DNA of 33,445 bases, from IMG/VR virus record IMGVR_UViG_3300002514_000118, positions 614 to 34,058 of that record. The stretch is one strand, 5' to 3'. The position numbers and the translations under genes were made by a program. Within the stretch, counting starts at the first letter, position 1, and each line of letters starts with the position of its first letter. Source of the stretch: a virus. The notes below the pieces were generated by a model. That model saw only the letters and a list, made by a program, of their open reading frames with translations, was not told the DNA's origin and made no database searches. Positions 22,997 through 33,256 of this stretch are shown piece after piece.

Positions 22997-25033
22997 TTAA
23001 GAAATGGTTAATAAGGTTGAATTTGTCATAGGAATCTCAAGCATTTCTCCAGAATCGTCACTTATTGAAATATCTATAACCTTGCTCATCTGGCTATCAA
23101 TGTTTATTACTTGTATCTTATACTTATCAGATAATAAATCTAAAAATTGTGTATTTTTCCTAATAACAGGCTTCTTATTTTTATACGTTGTATAAGTCCG
23201 TGTCTTAAAAACGTCATAATACTCAGGGTCAAAAAATATTCTCATTCTAGTGTGGCCAGAATCTTTCATCGTGTCAGCAAAGAGATCCTGATTAAGGTAT
23301 AGATTGGGATAGGGCTTAGGTGCGCCTGATCTAGAGATGACATCTATTTTTATTTTATTTCTAGATACATCGAAACTTACTCTAAACTGCATCGAATAGT
23401 TAGATGAAAACCCCCTTGCATCAATCGCTGCTAGCGTGTAAATATATGAGCTAGTCCTTTTAAACTTCTTATCTCTAAAAACTTTTCTGGGTCCGTTAAA
23501 CTTTGTTATAAGATTCTTAGGGGTTTTCTCAAGAGGTACTACTCTTGAAGTGGACATATCAAAGTCAAACTCTCTTATAATTGTAAATGGAACGTGTATA
23601 GATTTTCTTCTAAATATTTGGTATCTAACGACATCTCTTTGTGGGTTTAGCTCTTCTTCCCAGAATAGCATTAGATTATCTTGCTCATAATCCCACTTAA
23701 ATCTTAGATTTTGGGGCGGATTGGGAGGAATAGACTCAAGACAGTCAATTTTTGTCGCTTTTCCAGCCGATGCTACCATTATAGTTGCCATAACAACTTG
23801 GTCTTCTACATCATCTGATTCATCTCTTCTTAACATTTCTACTCTAGTAAGCGCTATTGTTCTAACATTATAAATGTATGTAGCTCCATATCGTATATCT
23901 CTATCAAGAAGATTGACAGGCTTATAGCCCTCTAGGATCATTGGCTCGTGCTCTACTCTGTCAAAGTCGTCACCGTCCTGTGCAAGCTCTATTTTCTCAA
24001 CTATGTACCCTATTGGATATGAATTTTCATTCATTTCTACAGCATTTTCTATATCTCCTTGCAAGCCTTTTGTTGTCTCCGAATCTAAGACCACCATTTC
24101 AATTGCGCCGCCTATTGTCAGTTCAAATTCGTCTGAGTCTATAGACGATGGATTAGCTGCTGCAATCGCTTTATCTTGTATAGATTTTGATGATTCAAGT
24201 ACTGATCTCAATTCATTCTCGTATATATTCGACTTATCTTCTATAGATGCTTGAATTATATTGTTTACTAGCTTGTTATTAGCCATAACTGATATGTCTA
24301 AATTTGTGACGCTAGTAAATGCATTCTGTGAAACTTCGCTCCTGGTGTCAGACGGAGCATAGGCTACTCCTTGAGACTGGACGCTTGCAAGCGAGTTCTG
24401 TATCTGCAGCCCTGATGTTCCTAATTCTGATCCAGATATTACGTTGCTTAGCTCTTTTGCCTGCTGATTTCCGCTTGTCTCCTCATCTAAGCCAAAAAAT
24501 GACACAGATGCTTCAAGGTTGTCATAAAACTCTTGATCTATAAAGTCATCCTTAAGATGTATCGCTGAAAAATTTTCAGTAGAGACAGCATCTTCATATT
24601 GAAGATTTTCTATATTGTCATGTATTATTCTCCCGCCTAGAGAGCTGGCTAAGCCTTTTAGATATTTGTCATTATCTGCAAAATGTGCCGGCTGGATACT
24701 TACCCTATTATACCTTGGCATTCTATCTGCCTTTTTTAAAAATTTCTCTTCTTGAGTAGGATTGTTTAAGTTTATAACTGCAAACTGTCCTGCGCCGGAT
24801 GTTCTCTCATTTCTTGTATAGAAATTATAGACAAAATCTGACTTTACGCTTGCAATCTCTGGAATGTTTATCTGCGTGATTGGAGTGCTTGGATAGCTTA
24901 TAAACCCCCAGTCATCAGAAAATTCATCTAAGCCTGCCTCTGCTGCCTCCAGGACTGTTGTATATCCTCCGTATTCTTGATCCGATCCAAAAGAAGATCC
25001 AAAAAACTTTTTAGTGCTTTTTCCTTTTCCCAT
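22997..25033 (-). CDS. Large structural protein with FnIII-like domains (678 aa)
   Basis: A 678-residue protein with a basic, Gly/Ser-rich start (MGKGKSTKKFFGSSFG). Residues 150-300 are acidic and helical. A fibronectin type III-like domain spans about 436-552: PPNPPQNLRFKWDYEQDNLM, VRYQIFRRKS, then SSYIYTLAAIDARG. An earlier strand YGATYIYNVRTIAL (382-395) hints at a second, diverged copy. The remaining C-terminus is beta-rich. FnIII domains are common in tail, baseplate and fibre proteins, where they act as spacers or bind surfaces. The exact role is unknown. It lies eight bases after the 1414 aa gene. Confidence 0.78.
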   Translation of the reverse strand: MGKGKSTKKFFGSSFGSDQEYGGYTTVLEAAEAGLDEFSDDWGFISYPSTPITQINIPEIASVKSDFVYNFYTRNERTSGAGQFAVINLNNPTQEEKFLKKADRMPRYNRVSIQPAHFADNDKYLKGLASSLGGRIIHDNIENLQYEDAVSTENFSAIHLKDDFIDQEFYDNLEASVSFFGLDEETSGNQQAKELSNVISGSELGTSGLQIQNSLASVQSQGVAYAPSDTRSEVSQNAFTSVTNLDISVMANNKLVNNIIQASIEDKSNIYENELRSVLESSKSIQDKAIAAANPSSIDSDEFELTIGGAIEMVVLDSETTKGLQGDIENAVEMNENSYPIGYIVEKIELAQDGDDFDRVEHEPMILEGYKPVNLLDRDIRYGATYIYNVRTIALTRVEMLRRDESDDVEDQVVMATIMVASAGKATKIDCLESIPPNPPQNLRFKWDYEQDNLMLFWEEELNPQRDVVRYQIFRRKSIHVPFTIIREFDFDMSTSRVVPLEKTPKNLITKFNGPRKVFRDKKFKRTSSYIYTLAAIDARGFSSNYSMQFRVSFDVSRNKIKIDVISRSGAPKPYPNLYLNQDLFADTMKDSGHTRMRIFFDPEYYDVFKTRTYTTYKNKKPVIRKNTQFLDLLSDKYKIQVINIDSQMSKVIDISISDDSGEMLEIPMTNSTLLTIS

Positions 25034-25041
25034 TTTTTTCC

Positions 25042-28000
25042 TTACGATGCTGATCCAATCTCTGAAACTATAGACACAGTTACATAATACTGATAATAAG
25101 TAGGACTTTCTGCAGAGCCTAAGCTAAGAATTGTTGCTTCGCTCTCAGATGAGACATTTTCATATGATTTCGATCCTGTTTCTATGTCAGTTGTATCTTG
25201 TGACTCTGGAACGTCGTCTTTCCACATCGACTCGTCTATATAGATGCAAAATACTCTATCAAATATTTTCGGATATATTATTCTATTTTTATATTTTTCT
25301 GGACTCAAGAATATTGATCTATCAAGCTCTCCAAGCATTCTTTGATATGTCAGACTAGATGCGATATCCCTTGTTTCAAACAGTGCTCTAAGTTTTTGCT
25401 CCCATTCTTTTCTTAGTGATGCTTTATTTTCATCTGGACCAGTTATCTCAGTTTTCTCATTTTTAAAGCAAAAAACCTCTTCTCTTAAATCTATCCCAGA
25501 GGTTAGTTTGAGATATTGTTTTAAGTAATAGTCAACTACATGATTATAAAAAATTTCATCAAGTATTGTTTTCGAGTTTCCAGTATAGTTTATACAGGTT
25601 GGTAGTATCTTATCAGAAAGTGCCGCTAGAGATCCATTTTTAGATGCAATGCTTTTAGTCTTACTGCTGTACGCTGTTCCTTTATATATTGACCCTATTC
25701 CATCTGACGTGTATTTGCATATACATGCATTTTTAAAAAGATCATTGATTGTCTGTCCTTTAAAATATTGAACAGCAGAGTCTAGAGTGCTTGGTTTGTT
25801 GGAAACGGTGTTTTCTCTAGTTTTAGGAGCATTCCGGCGGCCGTCTAACATAAACCGTTTTACATCAAAAAGATACTCTACAGGCAATTGTGCAGTTGTC
25901 TCTGTTAAAAGATTCCTTCTCCATATTGACAATTTTACAATTGATGATGTGTTAAAATCAGAGCTCATCAAAGACCTTGATGCAGATCTTCTCAAAAATT
26001 CGACAAGCCCAGCAGGAAGCCCTATCGCAAATATTCTTTTGTCACCTATCCCATCTGTATCTACTAGGCTCGGTAGTCGAAATAGTGTTCCAAGATTCTT
26101 GGGCGTGTTGGGAACAATCCCAGAAGCTGCAGGTAGATATGGATATTTTCTATTTTCTGATGAAAGAGAATCGTAAACATACCTTGCTAGTCTCACCTGC
26201 TCTGGTGTTATTAGATCAAATATCTGATCACTTAAGTCAGGATCATCTTGAAGTTTTTTCATTTGTGATATTAAATCATTTGATCCTGCCTCGCTAAATG
26301 TTGTAACAATTTCTTTAATAGTTTCTTCAACTAAGTCTATTACTTCTATTATGTAATATAGGTTATTCCACACTAGCATGTCCCACTCAAGCAACGGGAT
26401 GTGGTATGTATAGAATATTTCAAGATTTTCTCTTACAGCATCTCCATAGGGCACACCCTTTGTCCCAACGAGTCCGTCAGAATTTGTCGAGTAAAACCCA
26501 GGTGTCCACTCGCTATAATTTGCAGGACCGAATTTGTCAGCAGCTAACAGACCTTCTCTTCGTGAAAGTGACTTTGCCTTTAACAAATGAGTATATCCTA
26601 AAGAGTTAACTGCCCTTCTAGAGTATCCAAAGTCTATTCTGTCTGAAGCATAGACCATCCCAGCTACCCACGGCGGTCTTACATGACAAAGCGTTAGAGA
26701 TTCTCTAAAGATAACAAGGGCAATCATATATCCCATTATCACCCTTCCCCACTTGTCTATTTTTAAATCTGTTGTTTTCGCCCCTGCTTTTACCTTTTCT
26801 TCGACACCGTATTCATGGATCATAATTTTTTCCCAATCTTCAACAGCAGAAGATATCTCCTTGAAGATAGATAAAGGCTGATCTGATCCCATGACATCTG
26901 ATCTGTTTCCAGTGAGAATTCCTAAAAACCATTCTTTTTGGCCGTAGTCGTCTCCTGGGCGTAAAAATGAATCTTTGAAAGCTCCGCTGTAGTCTGTCCT
27001 TAGTCTATCTCCTTCATCAGCTCTGTCAATAGTTGCCTGTGGGTCAATTCCCCCTAATGCTGGCGAGCTTTCAAATCCATCCATGCCAGGAGATCCTTCT
27101 ACCTCATACGTCATATCAAAAGGTGCTTCATCAGCGTCATATCCATTTCCATAAAATTTTATTGATTCATTCCTAAGGAGCTTTTCTCCAAGCTCATAAA
27201 ATCTCCAAATTTCATCTGTCAAAAGCCTAGACTCATTAACCAGCCTATCATATGACTCGTCTGTAGTTTGGGCACCAGATTCAGTTCCTCTTATAAGATT
27301 ATTCTCATATGCTAAATACCATCTAAATGCTGCCCATGCCACATCTCTGTCTAGTGCTGCAGCCATAAAAACTTGATATTGAACAGCTTCTCCATACCAT
27401 CCTTCACCGTCACCGCCATCTGCTGCCCACGACGGGAGTGGTCCCTCGGGATCTGCGTAAGAAAAATATATCTCCCTTGTAATTCCATTCCATATTCGTT
27501 GAAAAAATGTTCCTGTTCCTTCTATTGCTTTTCTACCATGAGTGTCGTTTGTAACTCTGTGTCCGACAAGATTTATCCCCTGGACTTCAGGGCCTGAGTA
27601 ATCTGATTGGTATTTTATGCGACGACCCTCCTCATCTGAGAGCTTTCTAATAACAGTATTGGCAAAGCTTGCACCCAGGCCTACTTTCGGTGCTATTCTC
27701 GGCTTGATAAATTTATAAAGCTTTCTCTTTACTTGTTTTAAGTCATCTTTGAGGTCTGCGAATCTTTTAACGCCTTCTTTAACTCCGGCACTGCCATTTT
27801 TAAAAAAGTCGTCTACAAAATATGATTGACCAGTTATTGCAGAAATATCTCCTGACTCTGTATCACCCCAGCCTTCGTTGAAAGTTGCAACGACTGTATT
27901 GTCACCAATAGATTTTCTAAAAGCGTTTAGTCCTATAACATCTCCAGAAGATGTTTTTATATCAGCTATGTTATCATAAGATGAAAACGGATTGAACCCC

Positions 28001-29286
28001 AGTAAAGACTTTATACTATTCTTTGTAGAGGTTCTTGTAGGCATTGATCCCGGCTCCATGGCTAGGGCTGTCTGTGCGCAGTGATTCATAAAGTCTCTAG
28101 CAACAATGTAGAGAGGCTTTGGATTTTTACGATCATTTACAACAGTCCATAACTCAAAAAAGTCACCTTTTGTAAAATAATCAGTCCCTGTTTCCTCAGT
28201 TTCAAGAAGCGGATTTTCAGCTGGGGTTGAAATTCCCAACGACCGTAAAAATCGTTCATTTTCATCCGTATCTGCTAGTAATTTTTCTGCTTCACCTATT
28301 ATTTTTATAGTTTCTACAAGCTGAGATAGCTGAGTAGTTACTCTATAATCTCTATTGCTTTTAAATGACACCCCTGGCAGACACATTGGTCCAAAATCAC
28401 CTGAAGGTGTTGATAAATTTGAAAATGATGTTTTAGGGTAGATTATTCTTGACGCTGTATCTGCCAATAGTTGCATCATCAAGGCAGAACTAGAGACATT
28501 CTGGAGATATTCTTCTGGGTACTGGAGAAATGTTGTCAAATATTCATTGAGTGACATCTTTCCAGGAGCTTTATTTTTAATAAAATTTCCACTATACATT
28601 TTCATCATTCCAGCTACGCTTTTGGATAAATCACGGTGACCAACGGCACCGGTAGCATTGTTTACAGTAAGGTATCTGTTTAATTTTATATCTGTGACAG
28701 TTGCAAAATCTGTCAAAAGTAGTGCTGCTGATAGAAAATCTAGAACAGACTTAGCTTTAACCATTTCATTAAAAAAAGGTTTCCACACAGTGTCTGTATA
28801 GTTGCCGTTCAAGTGCCTCCACCATGTTTTATATCCTCTTCGATTTGTCTTTAGGCCAATTTTCTTTATTAGAAAGCTCATGGTCTGTGAACATCTTAAA
28901 GCTTTGAGCTGGGTTTGCATATCGATAAGCTCGCCTGATGATGTTGTATCGTATACTACTTGCCCCTCCTTCTGAGAAACATCGTCGACGTCTGAAGACA
29001 CTGGTGGAATGAATTCGAATGCTCCGACAATTTCAGGTCGCATAGAAGAAAATCCTCGCTGTGTTAGCTGTGACTCTAGCGATGTGTCTTTAAACTTGCT
29101 ATAAAAATCATTTCCTGCATTCGTATTAATAGAGTCGTTTGATGTGCTAGAAGATTTTTTTGACGACCTTCCCGTTGATTTTAAAGATGTAGATCCAGAC
29201 TTTTTACGTGAAGCACCTTTGCCTCCCTTTTTGGCCTGTACGTACATTGAGTTTTTTCCAAGAGATTTTTTGCTTCCTATAGCCAT
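25042..29286 (-). CDS. Very large unassigned virion-type protein (1414 aa)
   Basis: The largest gene in the window and one I do not recognise. The first 55 residues are a disordered Lys/Ser/Gly/Thr-rich tail. The rest looks globular and mixed alpha/beta, with many aromatic residues (for example GYKTWWRHLNGNYTDTVWKP near 150-170) and helical stretches such as VIMGYMIALVIFRESLTLCH. There is no clear signal peptide, transmembrane segment set, coiled coil, protease, lysozyme or nucleotide-binding motif. The ATG follows the TAA of the 920 aa gene with no spacer (TAAATG). Size and position suggest a tail or baseplate hub-type component or an ejected protein, but this is a guess. Confidence 0.72.
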   Translation of the reverse strand: MAIGSKKSLGKNSMYVQAKKGGKGASRKKSGSTSLKSTGRSSKKSSSTSNDSINTNAGNDFYSKFKDTSLESQLTQRGFSSMRPEIVGAFEFIPPVSSDVDDVSQKEGQVVYDTTSSGELIDMQTQLKALRCSQTMSFLIKKIGLKTNRRGYKTWWRHLNGNYTDTVWKPFFNEMVKAKSVLDFLSAALLLTDFATVTDIKLNRYLTVNNATGAVGHRDLSKSVAGMMKMYSGNFIKNKAPGKMSLNEYLTTFLQYPEEYLQNVSSSALMMQLLADTASRIIYPKTSFSNLSTPSGDFGPMCLPGVSFKSNRDYRVTTQLSQLVETIKIIGEAEKLLADTDENERFLRSLGISTPAENPLLETEETGTDYFTKGDFFELWTVVNDRKNPKPLYIVARDFMNHCAQTALAMEPGSMPTRTSTKNSIKSLLGFNPFSSYDNIADIKTSSGDVIGLNAFRKSIGDNTVVATFNEGWGDTESGDISAITGQSYFVDDFFKNGSAGVKEGVKRFADLKDDLKQVKRKLYKFIKPRIAPKVGLGASFANTVIRKLSDEEGRRIKYQSDYSGPEVQGINLVGHRVTNDTHGRKAIEGTGTFFQRIWNGITREIYFSYADPEGPLPSWAADGGDGEGWYGEAVQYQVFMAAALDRDVAWAAFRWYLAYENNLIRGTESGAQTTDESYDRLVNESRLLTDEIWRFYELGEKLLRNESIKFYGNGYDADEAPFDMTYEVEGSPGMDGFESSPALGGIDPQATIDRADEGDRLRTDYSGAFKDSFLRPGDDYGQKEWFLGILTGNRSDVMGSDQPLSIFKEISSAVEDWEKIMIHEYGVEEKVKAGAKTTDLKIDKWGRVIMGYMIALVIFRESLTLCHVRPPWVAGMVYASDRIDFGYSRRAVNSLGYTHLLKAKSLSRREGLLAADKFGPANYSEWTPGFYSTNSDGLVGTKGVPYGDAVRENLEIFYTYHIPLLEWDMLVWNNLYYIIEVIDLVEETIKEIVTTFSEAGSNDLISQMKKLQDDPDLSDQIFDLITPEQVRLARYVYDSLSSENRKYPYLPAASGIVPNTPKNLGTLFRLPSLVDTDGIGDKRIFAIGLPAGLVEFLRRSASRSLMSSDFNTSSIVKLSIWRRNLLTETTAQLPVEYLFDVKRFMLDGRRNAPKTRENTVSNKPSTLDSAVQYFKGQTINDLFKNACICKYTSDGIGSIYKGTAYSSKTKSIASKNGSLAALSDKILPTCINYTGNSKTILDEIFYNHVVDYYLKQYLKLTSGIDLREEVFCFKNEKTEITGPDENKASLRKEWEQKLRALFETRDIASSLTYQRMLGELDRSIFLSPEKYKNRIIYPKIFDRVFCIYIDESMWKDDVPESQDTTDIETGSKSYENVSSESEATILSLGSAESPTYYQYYVTVSIVSEIGSAS

Positions 29287-32049
29287 TTAGTTTCCCCTTC
29301 TAAATTTATCATTTCTATTAATCAGCCTTGTGGATCCTACAATTGTTTCATTTCCAATATTTCCATCAAGAAATACTGGAATTATAGCATACGTTATTCT
29401 TCCAATAAAATTTTTGTTTTTATGATCAACAAACCTACATGTCTCTCCGGGAATGTTTGTGCATGTTCCTGCAACATATTTTGATCCCTGCTTGGTTGCA
29501 ATTATAACAAAAAAATCAATTAAATGACCTACACCTCCGCCTCTAATCGTAGGTATCCACTTTACAATCGGTCCAGCTCGAGATCCAATTGAAATCCTCC
29601 CTTGTTTTACCCTAACTCTCTTTGCACCAGTTCTTACAGTAAAGTCTAAAAAATCTCCGGTTGAAAATTCACTCATTATTGTCTCTACAGATGCCACTGT
29701 TGCTTGATCAGATTTAAGATTTCCTTTGCTAAATGAAGACTTGCTAAATGACTTTCTTGACTTGCTCAATATAAATGAAGCTGTTTTTGCAGCTTCAGAA
29801 GTGGCTTCTGCTGCATCAGATATAGCAGATGTTCTAATTGTAGCTATTCTAGAGGGATCTCTTATATTAGATGTAGATGTAAAAGATGTGGTAGAATTAG
29901 AATTCTTTTGTTTGATAAATGTAACTGCTTCTTCAGGAGACACTAGTGATGCTGTAGCTCTATATTTGTAAATTTGACCTGTCAAAGGTGACGGTGCATT
30001 TGTGCTTGCTCCGTCATCAACTATTGTTTTTTCTGTCGGGAATGTTCCTAAATAAAATGTTTCACCAGTTTTAGTATTGTATCTTTCAACAGTAAAAAAT
30101 ATTAGATTGTTAAGAGATGCCTTTATATCATCGAGATCATCACTATATAAATCATCTAATCCAGCTGCTGATAAAGCATCTAGTATTTCTGTTGAATCTG
30201 TCGATGGAAAGCTATATGCTATATTAAACGTGACTGATACTGGCGATCCTTGAACTATCTCAGATACCTTAGATGAAAACTTTGATCTTTTTACTTTTTT
30301 ATTTGCTATCACTAACTTTAGAAAACCCATCGGCCTGGTAAAAACTTGAAATCTAGATAGTGTTGAGTCTTTAGTTATCCCAGTGTCTAAATAGAGTCTT
30401 GCTCGATATTCATATAGCTGTCCTTCTTTTACATTTTCATCTACTATGGCAAAAGAATTTATATTTCTATTTCCACGAGATCTAACCATTGGAATACCAG
30501 ACTGATTTACAGACATTGCTTCGTATTCTTTGTCTCCGCCGTGTGAGTTATATATTCTTTTAAAATGTTTTTCTTTTATTGAGACGTTTCTTTTTTCAAA
30601 ACACACGCCGATGACGTTTTTTGTTGAATCAATTACTTCGACTTTTATGCCCTTTTCTGATACTACTGTGGTGTATAGAGAGGTTGCATACGGCACGAAT
30701 GACTGTCTTGTCACTGTCGACGATGTAAACCCTCCGTAGACATCTCCTGTTTTTGATACAGCGACAGCTCTCATTATTGTCATTGTTCCATCGTTTCGTG
30801 TTAGAGCAAATCTTTGTTTTTGAGAATATGATCTATGCCCTCTTTTAAATTTTATTCTTTTAAATCTAGAAAATGATGAAACAGATAGCGGAAGTATTTC
30901 ATTTACATTTCTAATATAGATATCAGAGGCTATTATATTTCTATCTCTTCTTACAAGTGTTATTCTAGCACTATTTTTATTTGACATCATAGACTGATCA
31001 AGTCTTGATTCAACTAAAGATTTTGGTGCATAATAATCACTAATATTTTCTGCATGATTTATTTTCATCTTGAGTGTCTGAAGGATTAATCCTTTAGAAT
31101 TTATTAGATCAAAGATAACAAAAAACTCTCCTCCTGAGCCTATTTCACTTCTTTTTAACATCATTATTGTAGAAAGCAATCTAATCCTGTGTATCTTTTT
31201 TGTATTAATAGATACATCTCCGTCAGTCTCTAGCTGAGAAGTTGAAATTACTGTTGCTGTGTCTTGAAATGCATCTCTCATTGAAAACATTACTGAATCT
31301 TTTGCCAATCTTCCTGAATTTAGCCTGGGTCTTACAAATGTACCAGATTTTCTAGGGTCTGCGGGTGTTTCATCATCTGTCCCAAATAGAACAGATGCGG
31401 GATCAAGTCCGACTGTGAAGCATTTTTCGTAATTAGAAGAAAATCCTCTAGAATTTATCATATATGGATCAGAAGTATTTACTGATTTTTGTGCTAGCTG
31501 GACATCTTTTCCTGCTCTTCTTGCTGCCCTCATATTAACTGTCTCTGTAGAGGTTATTGTTCCAAACAATTCTCTATCATTTAGCTTTTTTCTATTCTTA
31601 AGCTTTTTAGGATTCATCGATCTAAGCGGATTGATATATTTTCTTCTTATTAAACCGTCTCTGTCTGAATTTGCGATGTCGCTTCTTATGTCTTTATTTT
31701 TTCCATAAAGTGATGCAACCAGGCCTTTTGAAGTCGTGTTTGATAAATCACTAAACATAGAGTATCGTTTTTGTTTTTGATTTACCCTAACGCTAACTCT
31801 AACTTTTATTTTATCTTCCAGTTCTATAAGTTTTTTAAAATCTACAACAAAATAAAATTTATATCTATAATACTCTTCACGTACTTGAGATATTAAAGAT
31901 CTTCTTGGAATTTGATTTCCAACAATAGTGGTGTTAGATGAATTGCTTTTTTTTATATAGCTTTTTCTTCTTCTAATTTTGACTATATAAGATTCATCTA
32001 TTCTTGGCTTTCTTAAAATTTGAAATTTTTTATTTTTTTTAATTCTCAT
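29287..32049 (-). CDS. Large structural protein with FnIII-like repeats (920 aa)
   Basis: A 920-residue protein with a strongly basic N-terminus (residues 1-35 carry about 17 Lys/Arg). The body is beta-rich. Two copies of a FnIII-type strand, GQLYEYRA (543-550) and GQIYKYRA (691-698), are each preceded by a VDxx segment, which marks two similar domains roughly 150 residues apart. A third candidate closes the protein (about 815-915, GRITYAIIPVFLDGNIG). A Ser/Lys-rich stretch lies near 755-785. The start overlaps the stop of the 382 aa gene (TAATG). It is probably a tail or fibre-type component. The FnIII call rests on strand patterns, not on alignment. Confidence 0.74.
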   Translation of the reverse strand: MRIKKNKKFQILRKPRIDESYIVKIRRRKSYIKKSNSSNTTIVGNQIPRRSLISQVREEYYRYKFYFVVDFKKLIELEDKIKVRVSVRVNQKQKRYSMFSDLSNTTSKGLVASLYGKNKDIRSDIANSDRDGLIRRKYINPLRSMNPKKLKNRKKLNDRELFGTITSTETVNMRAARRAGKDVQLAQKSVNTSDPYMINSRGFSSNYEKCFTVGLDPASVLFGTDDETPADPRKSGTFVRPRLNSGRLAKDSVMFSMRDAFQDTATVISTSQLETDGDVSINTKKIHRIRLLSTIMMLKRSEIGSGGEFFVIFDLINSKGLILQTLKMKINHAENISDYYAPKSLVESRLDQSMMSNKNSARITLVRRDRNIIASDIYIRNVNEILPLSVSSFSRFKRIKFKRGHRSYSQKQRFALTRNDGTMTIMRAVAVSKTGDVYGGFTSSTVTRQSFVPYATSLYTTVVSEKGIKVEVIDSTKNVIGVCFEKRNVSIKEKHFKRIYNSHGGDKEYEAMSVNQSGIPMVRSRGNRNINSFAIVDENVKEGQLYEYRARLYLDTGITKDSTLSRFQVFTRPMGFLKLVIANKKVKRSKFSSKVSEIVQGSPVSVTFNIAYSFPSTDSTEILDALSAAGLDDLYSDDLDDIKASLNNLIFFTVERYNTKTGETFYLGTFPTEKTIVDDGASTNAPSPLTGQIYKYRATASLVSPEEAVTFIKQKNSNSTTSFTSTSNIRDPSRIATIRTSAISDAAEATSEAAKTASFILSKSRKSFSKSSFSKGNLKSDQATVASVETIMSEFSTGDFLDFTVRTGAKRVRVKQGRISIGSRAGPIVKWIPTIRGGGVGHLIDFFVIIATKQGSKYVAGTCTNIPGETCRFVDHKNKNFIGRITYAIIPVFLDGNIGNETIVGSTRLINRNDKFRRGN

Positions 32050-33197
32050 TAATCTAACACTATGGTAAACAAGTTAACGTATGTAGGGACATCAAAGCTG
32101 TCAAGAAAAACTTTTCCTGCAAAAAATATATGCTTATTAGGTCTTTTACTATGTTGCGTAGAAAATTCTCCAAAATCAATTACATCTAATTTTTTAAATT
32201 TCAACTTTTGATCATTAGTTTCAAACATTTGCATAACAATATTATTATCCTCCGAAGTCTCAGAAAACAATATTATCTCTCTTGCTCTTTTTAGAGATAT
32301 AGATGCATCTGGCAGATCGACATCATCTTTTTTTGATCTTCTTCTTGCAGACCTATTACTTTGATTAAAAGGAGAATCATTATCTGGAGGCCCATCAAGA
32401 TCATCAGGATCTACACCGCGCGCCTTCGGGCCGTTAAGATGATTCATTAATTGTCTATAGGTCATCTCTCTTTGCTGTTCATTAATAGGTTTATAATTAC
32501 CTAAAAAAACTTTTTGTCTTGTGCGTCTACGCCTTCTTCGCATAGCCCGTAAGCTAAATTTTTCTCGACGTGGCTCTACTAAAAGTGGAGGCAAAAATTT
32601 AAAATTAGGAATATGTGAAAGCCTCTTGTCCATGAAAAGAGGTTCAACTGAGTCTATATCTGAAATTGATTTTTGCGGAGTATTCTCAAAGGGATATGAG
32701 TTTGTTATCTTAAAGTTTAAATTATTTTTACTTAATTTAAACTCTCTGCTTAATGTTTCTTCACCCAGTAGAGATCCAATCATATAGTTTTCTTTAAAGT
32801 GATTAATTGAAGACGTCACTATTCCAGCGGATAGACTTGCAAACTTTCCGCTCTTTTTGACAAATTTTGAGCTATTTACATTTGATGATGTTGGCTCGTT
32901 TTCAAATAGCTCATCACCGACTATGCTCAGCTTAGTGTCTATAGGAAATCCCAAAAGATTTCCAGAATCGTCTGTCTCAAAAGTTATAAAATCTTGCTTT
33001 CTTTTTCCGGGACTTTCGAAATATATTCTCTCTCTTGGGTCTACACTTCCATTGAATTCATCAGCTTCATAGTATGTTGCTGAATCTGTGAGTGACACAA
33101 ATTCTACTCTAAGCCTTCCAGTTGAAATCTGTCGTCTTCCTATCTCTGTTACAACAGAATCTAGGATTCTTGTTTTCTTATCTAAAATTCCCGCCAT
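32049..33197 (-). CDS. Virion-type structural protein (382 aa), unassigned
   Basis: A 382-residue protein. Its N-terminus (MAGILDKKTRILDSVVTEIG, then RRQISTGRLRVEFVSLTDSATYY) follows the same pattern as the 232 aa protein at 22243-22941. The middle (about 220-300) is unusually basic, with clusters such as AMRRRRRRTR and SARRRSKKDD, and looks disordered. The C-terminus (HIFFAGKVFLDSFDVPTYVN) is beta-like. There is no enzyme motif. It is translationally coupled to the 920 aa gene by TAATG. The basic middle could contact nucleic acid or an acidic partner, which is inference. Confidence 0.72.
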   Translation of the reverse strand: MAGILDKKTRILDSVVTEIGRRQISTGRLRVEFVSLTDSATYYEADEFNGSVDPRERIYFESPGKRKQDFITFETDDSGNLLGFPIDTKLSIVGDELFENEPTSSNVNSSKFVKKSGKFASLSAGIVTSSINHFKENYMIGSLLGEETLSREFKLSKNNLNFKITNSYPFENTPQKSISDIDSVEPLFMDKRLSHIPNFKFLPPLLVEPRREKFSLRAMRRRRRRTRQKVFLGNYKPINEQQREMTYRQLMNHLNGPKARGVDPDDLDGPPDNDSPFNQSNRSARRRSKKDDVDLPDASISLKRAREIILFSETSEDNNIVMQMFETNDQKLKFKKLDVIDFGEFSTQHSKRPNKHIFFAGKVFLDSFDVPTYVNLFTIVLD

Positions 33198-33256
33198 ATT
33201 AAATCCATCTTCATTAAGTATTCAAAAGAAAAAAACATCTGTATAATAGACACTGA

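Noticed and set aside
25787-26176. 129-codon plus-strand frame
   Set aside because: Lies wholly inside the 1414 aa gene on the opposite strand, with no ribosome site and no neighbours in the same direction.
33198-33256. Possible terminator after the cut gene (run of seven T)
   Set aside because: Only a three-base-pair stem can be drawn before the T run, which is too weak to support.
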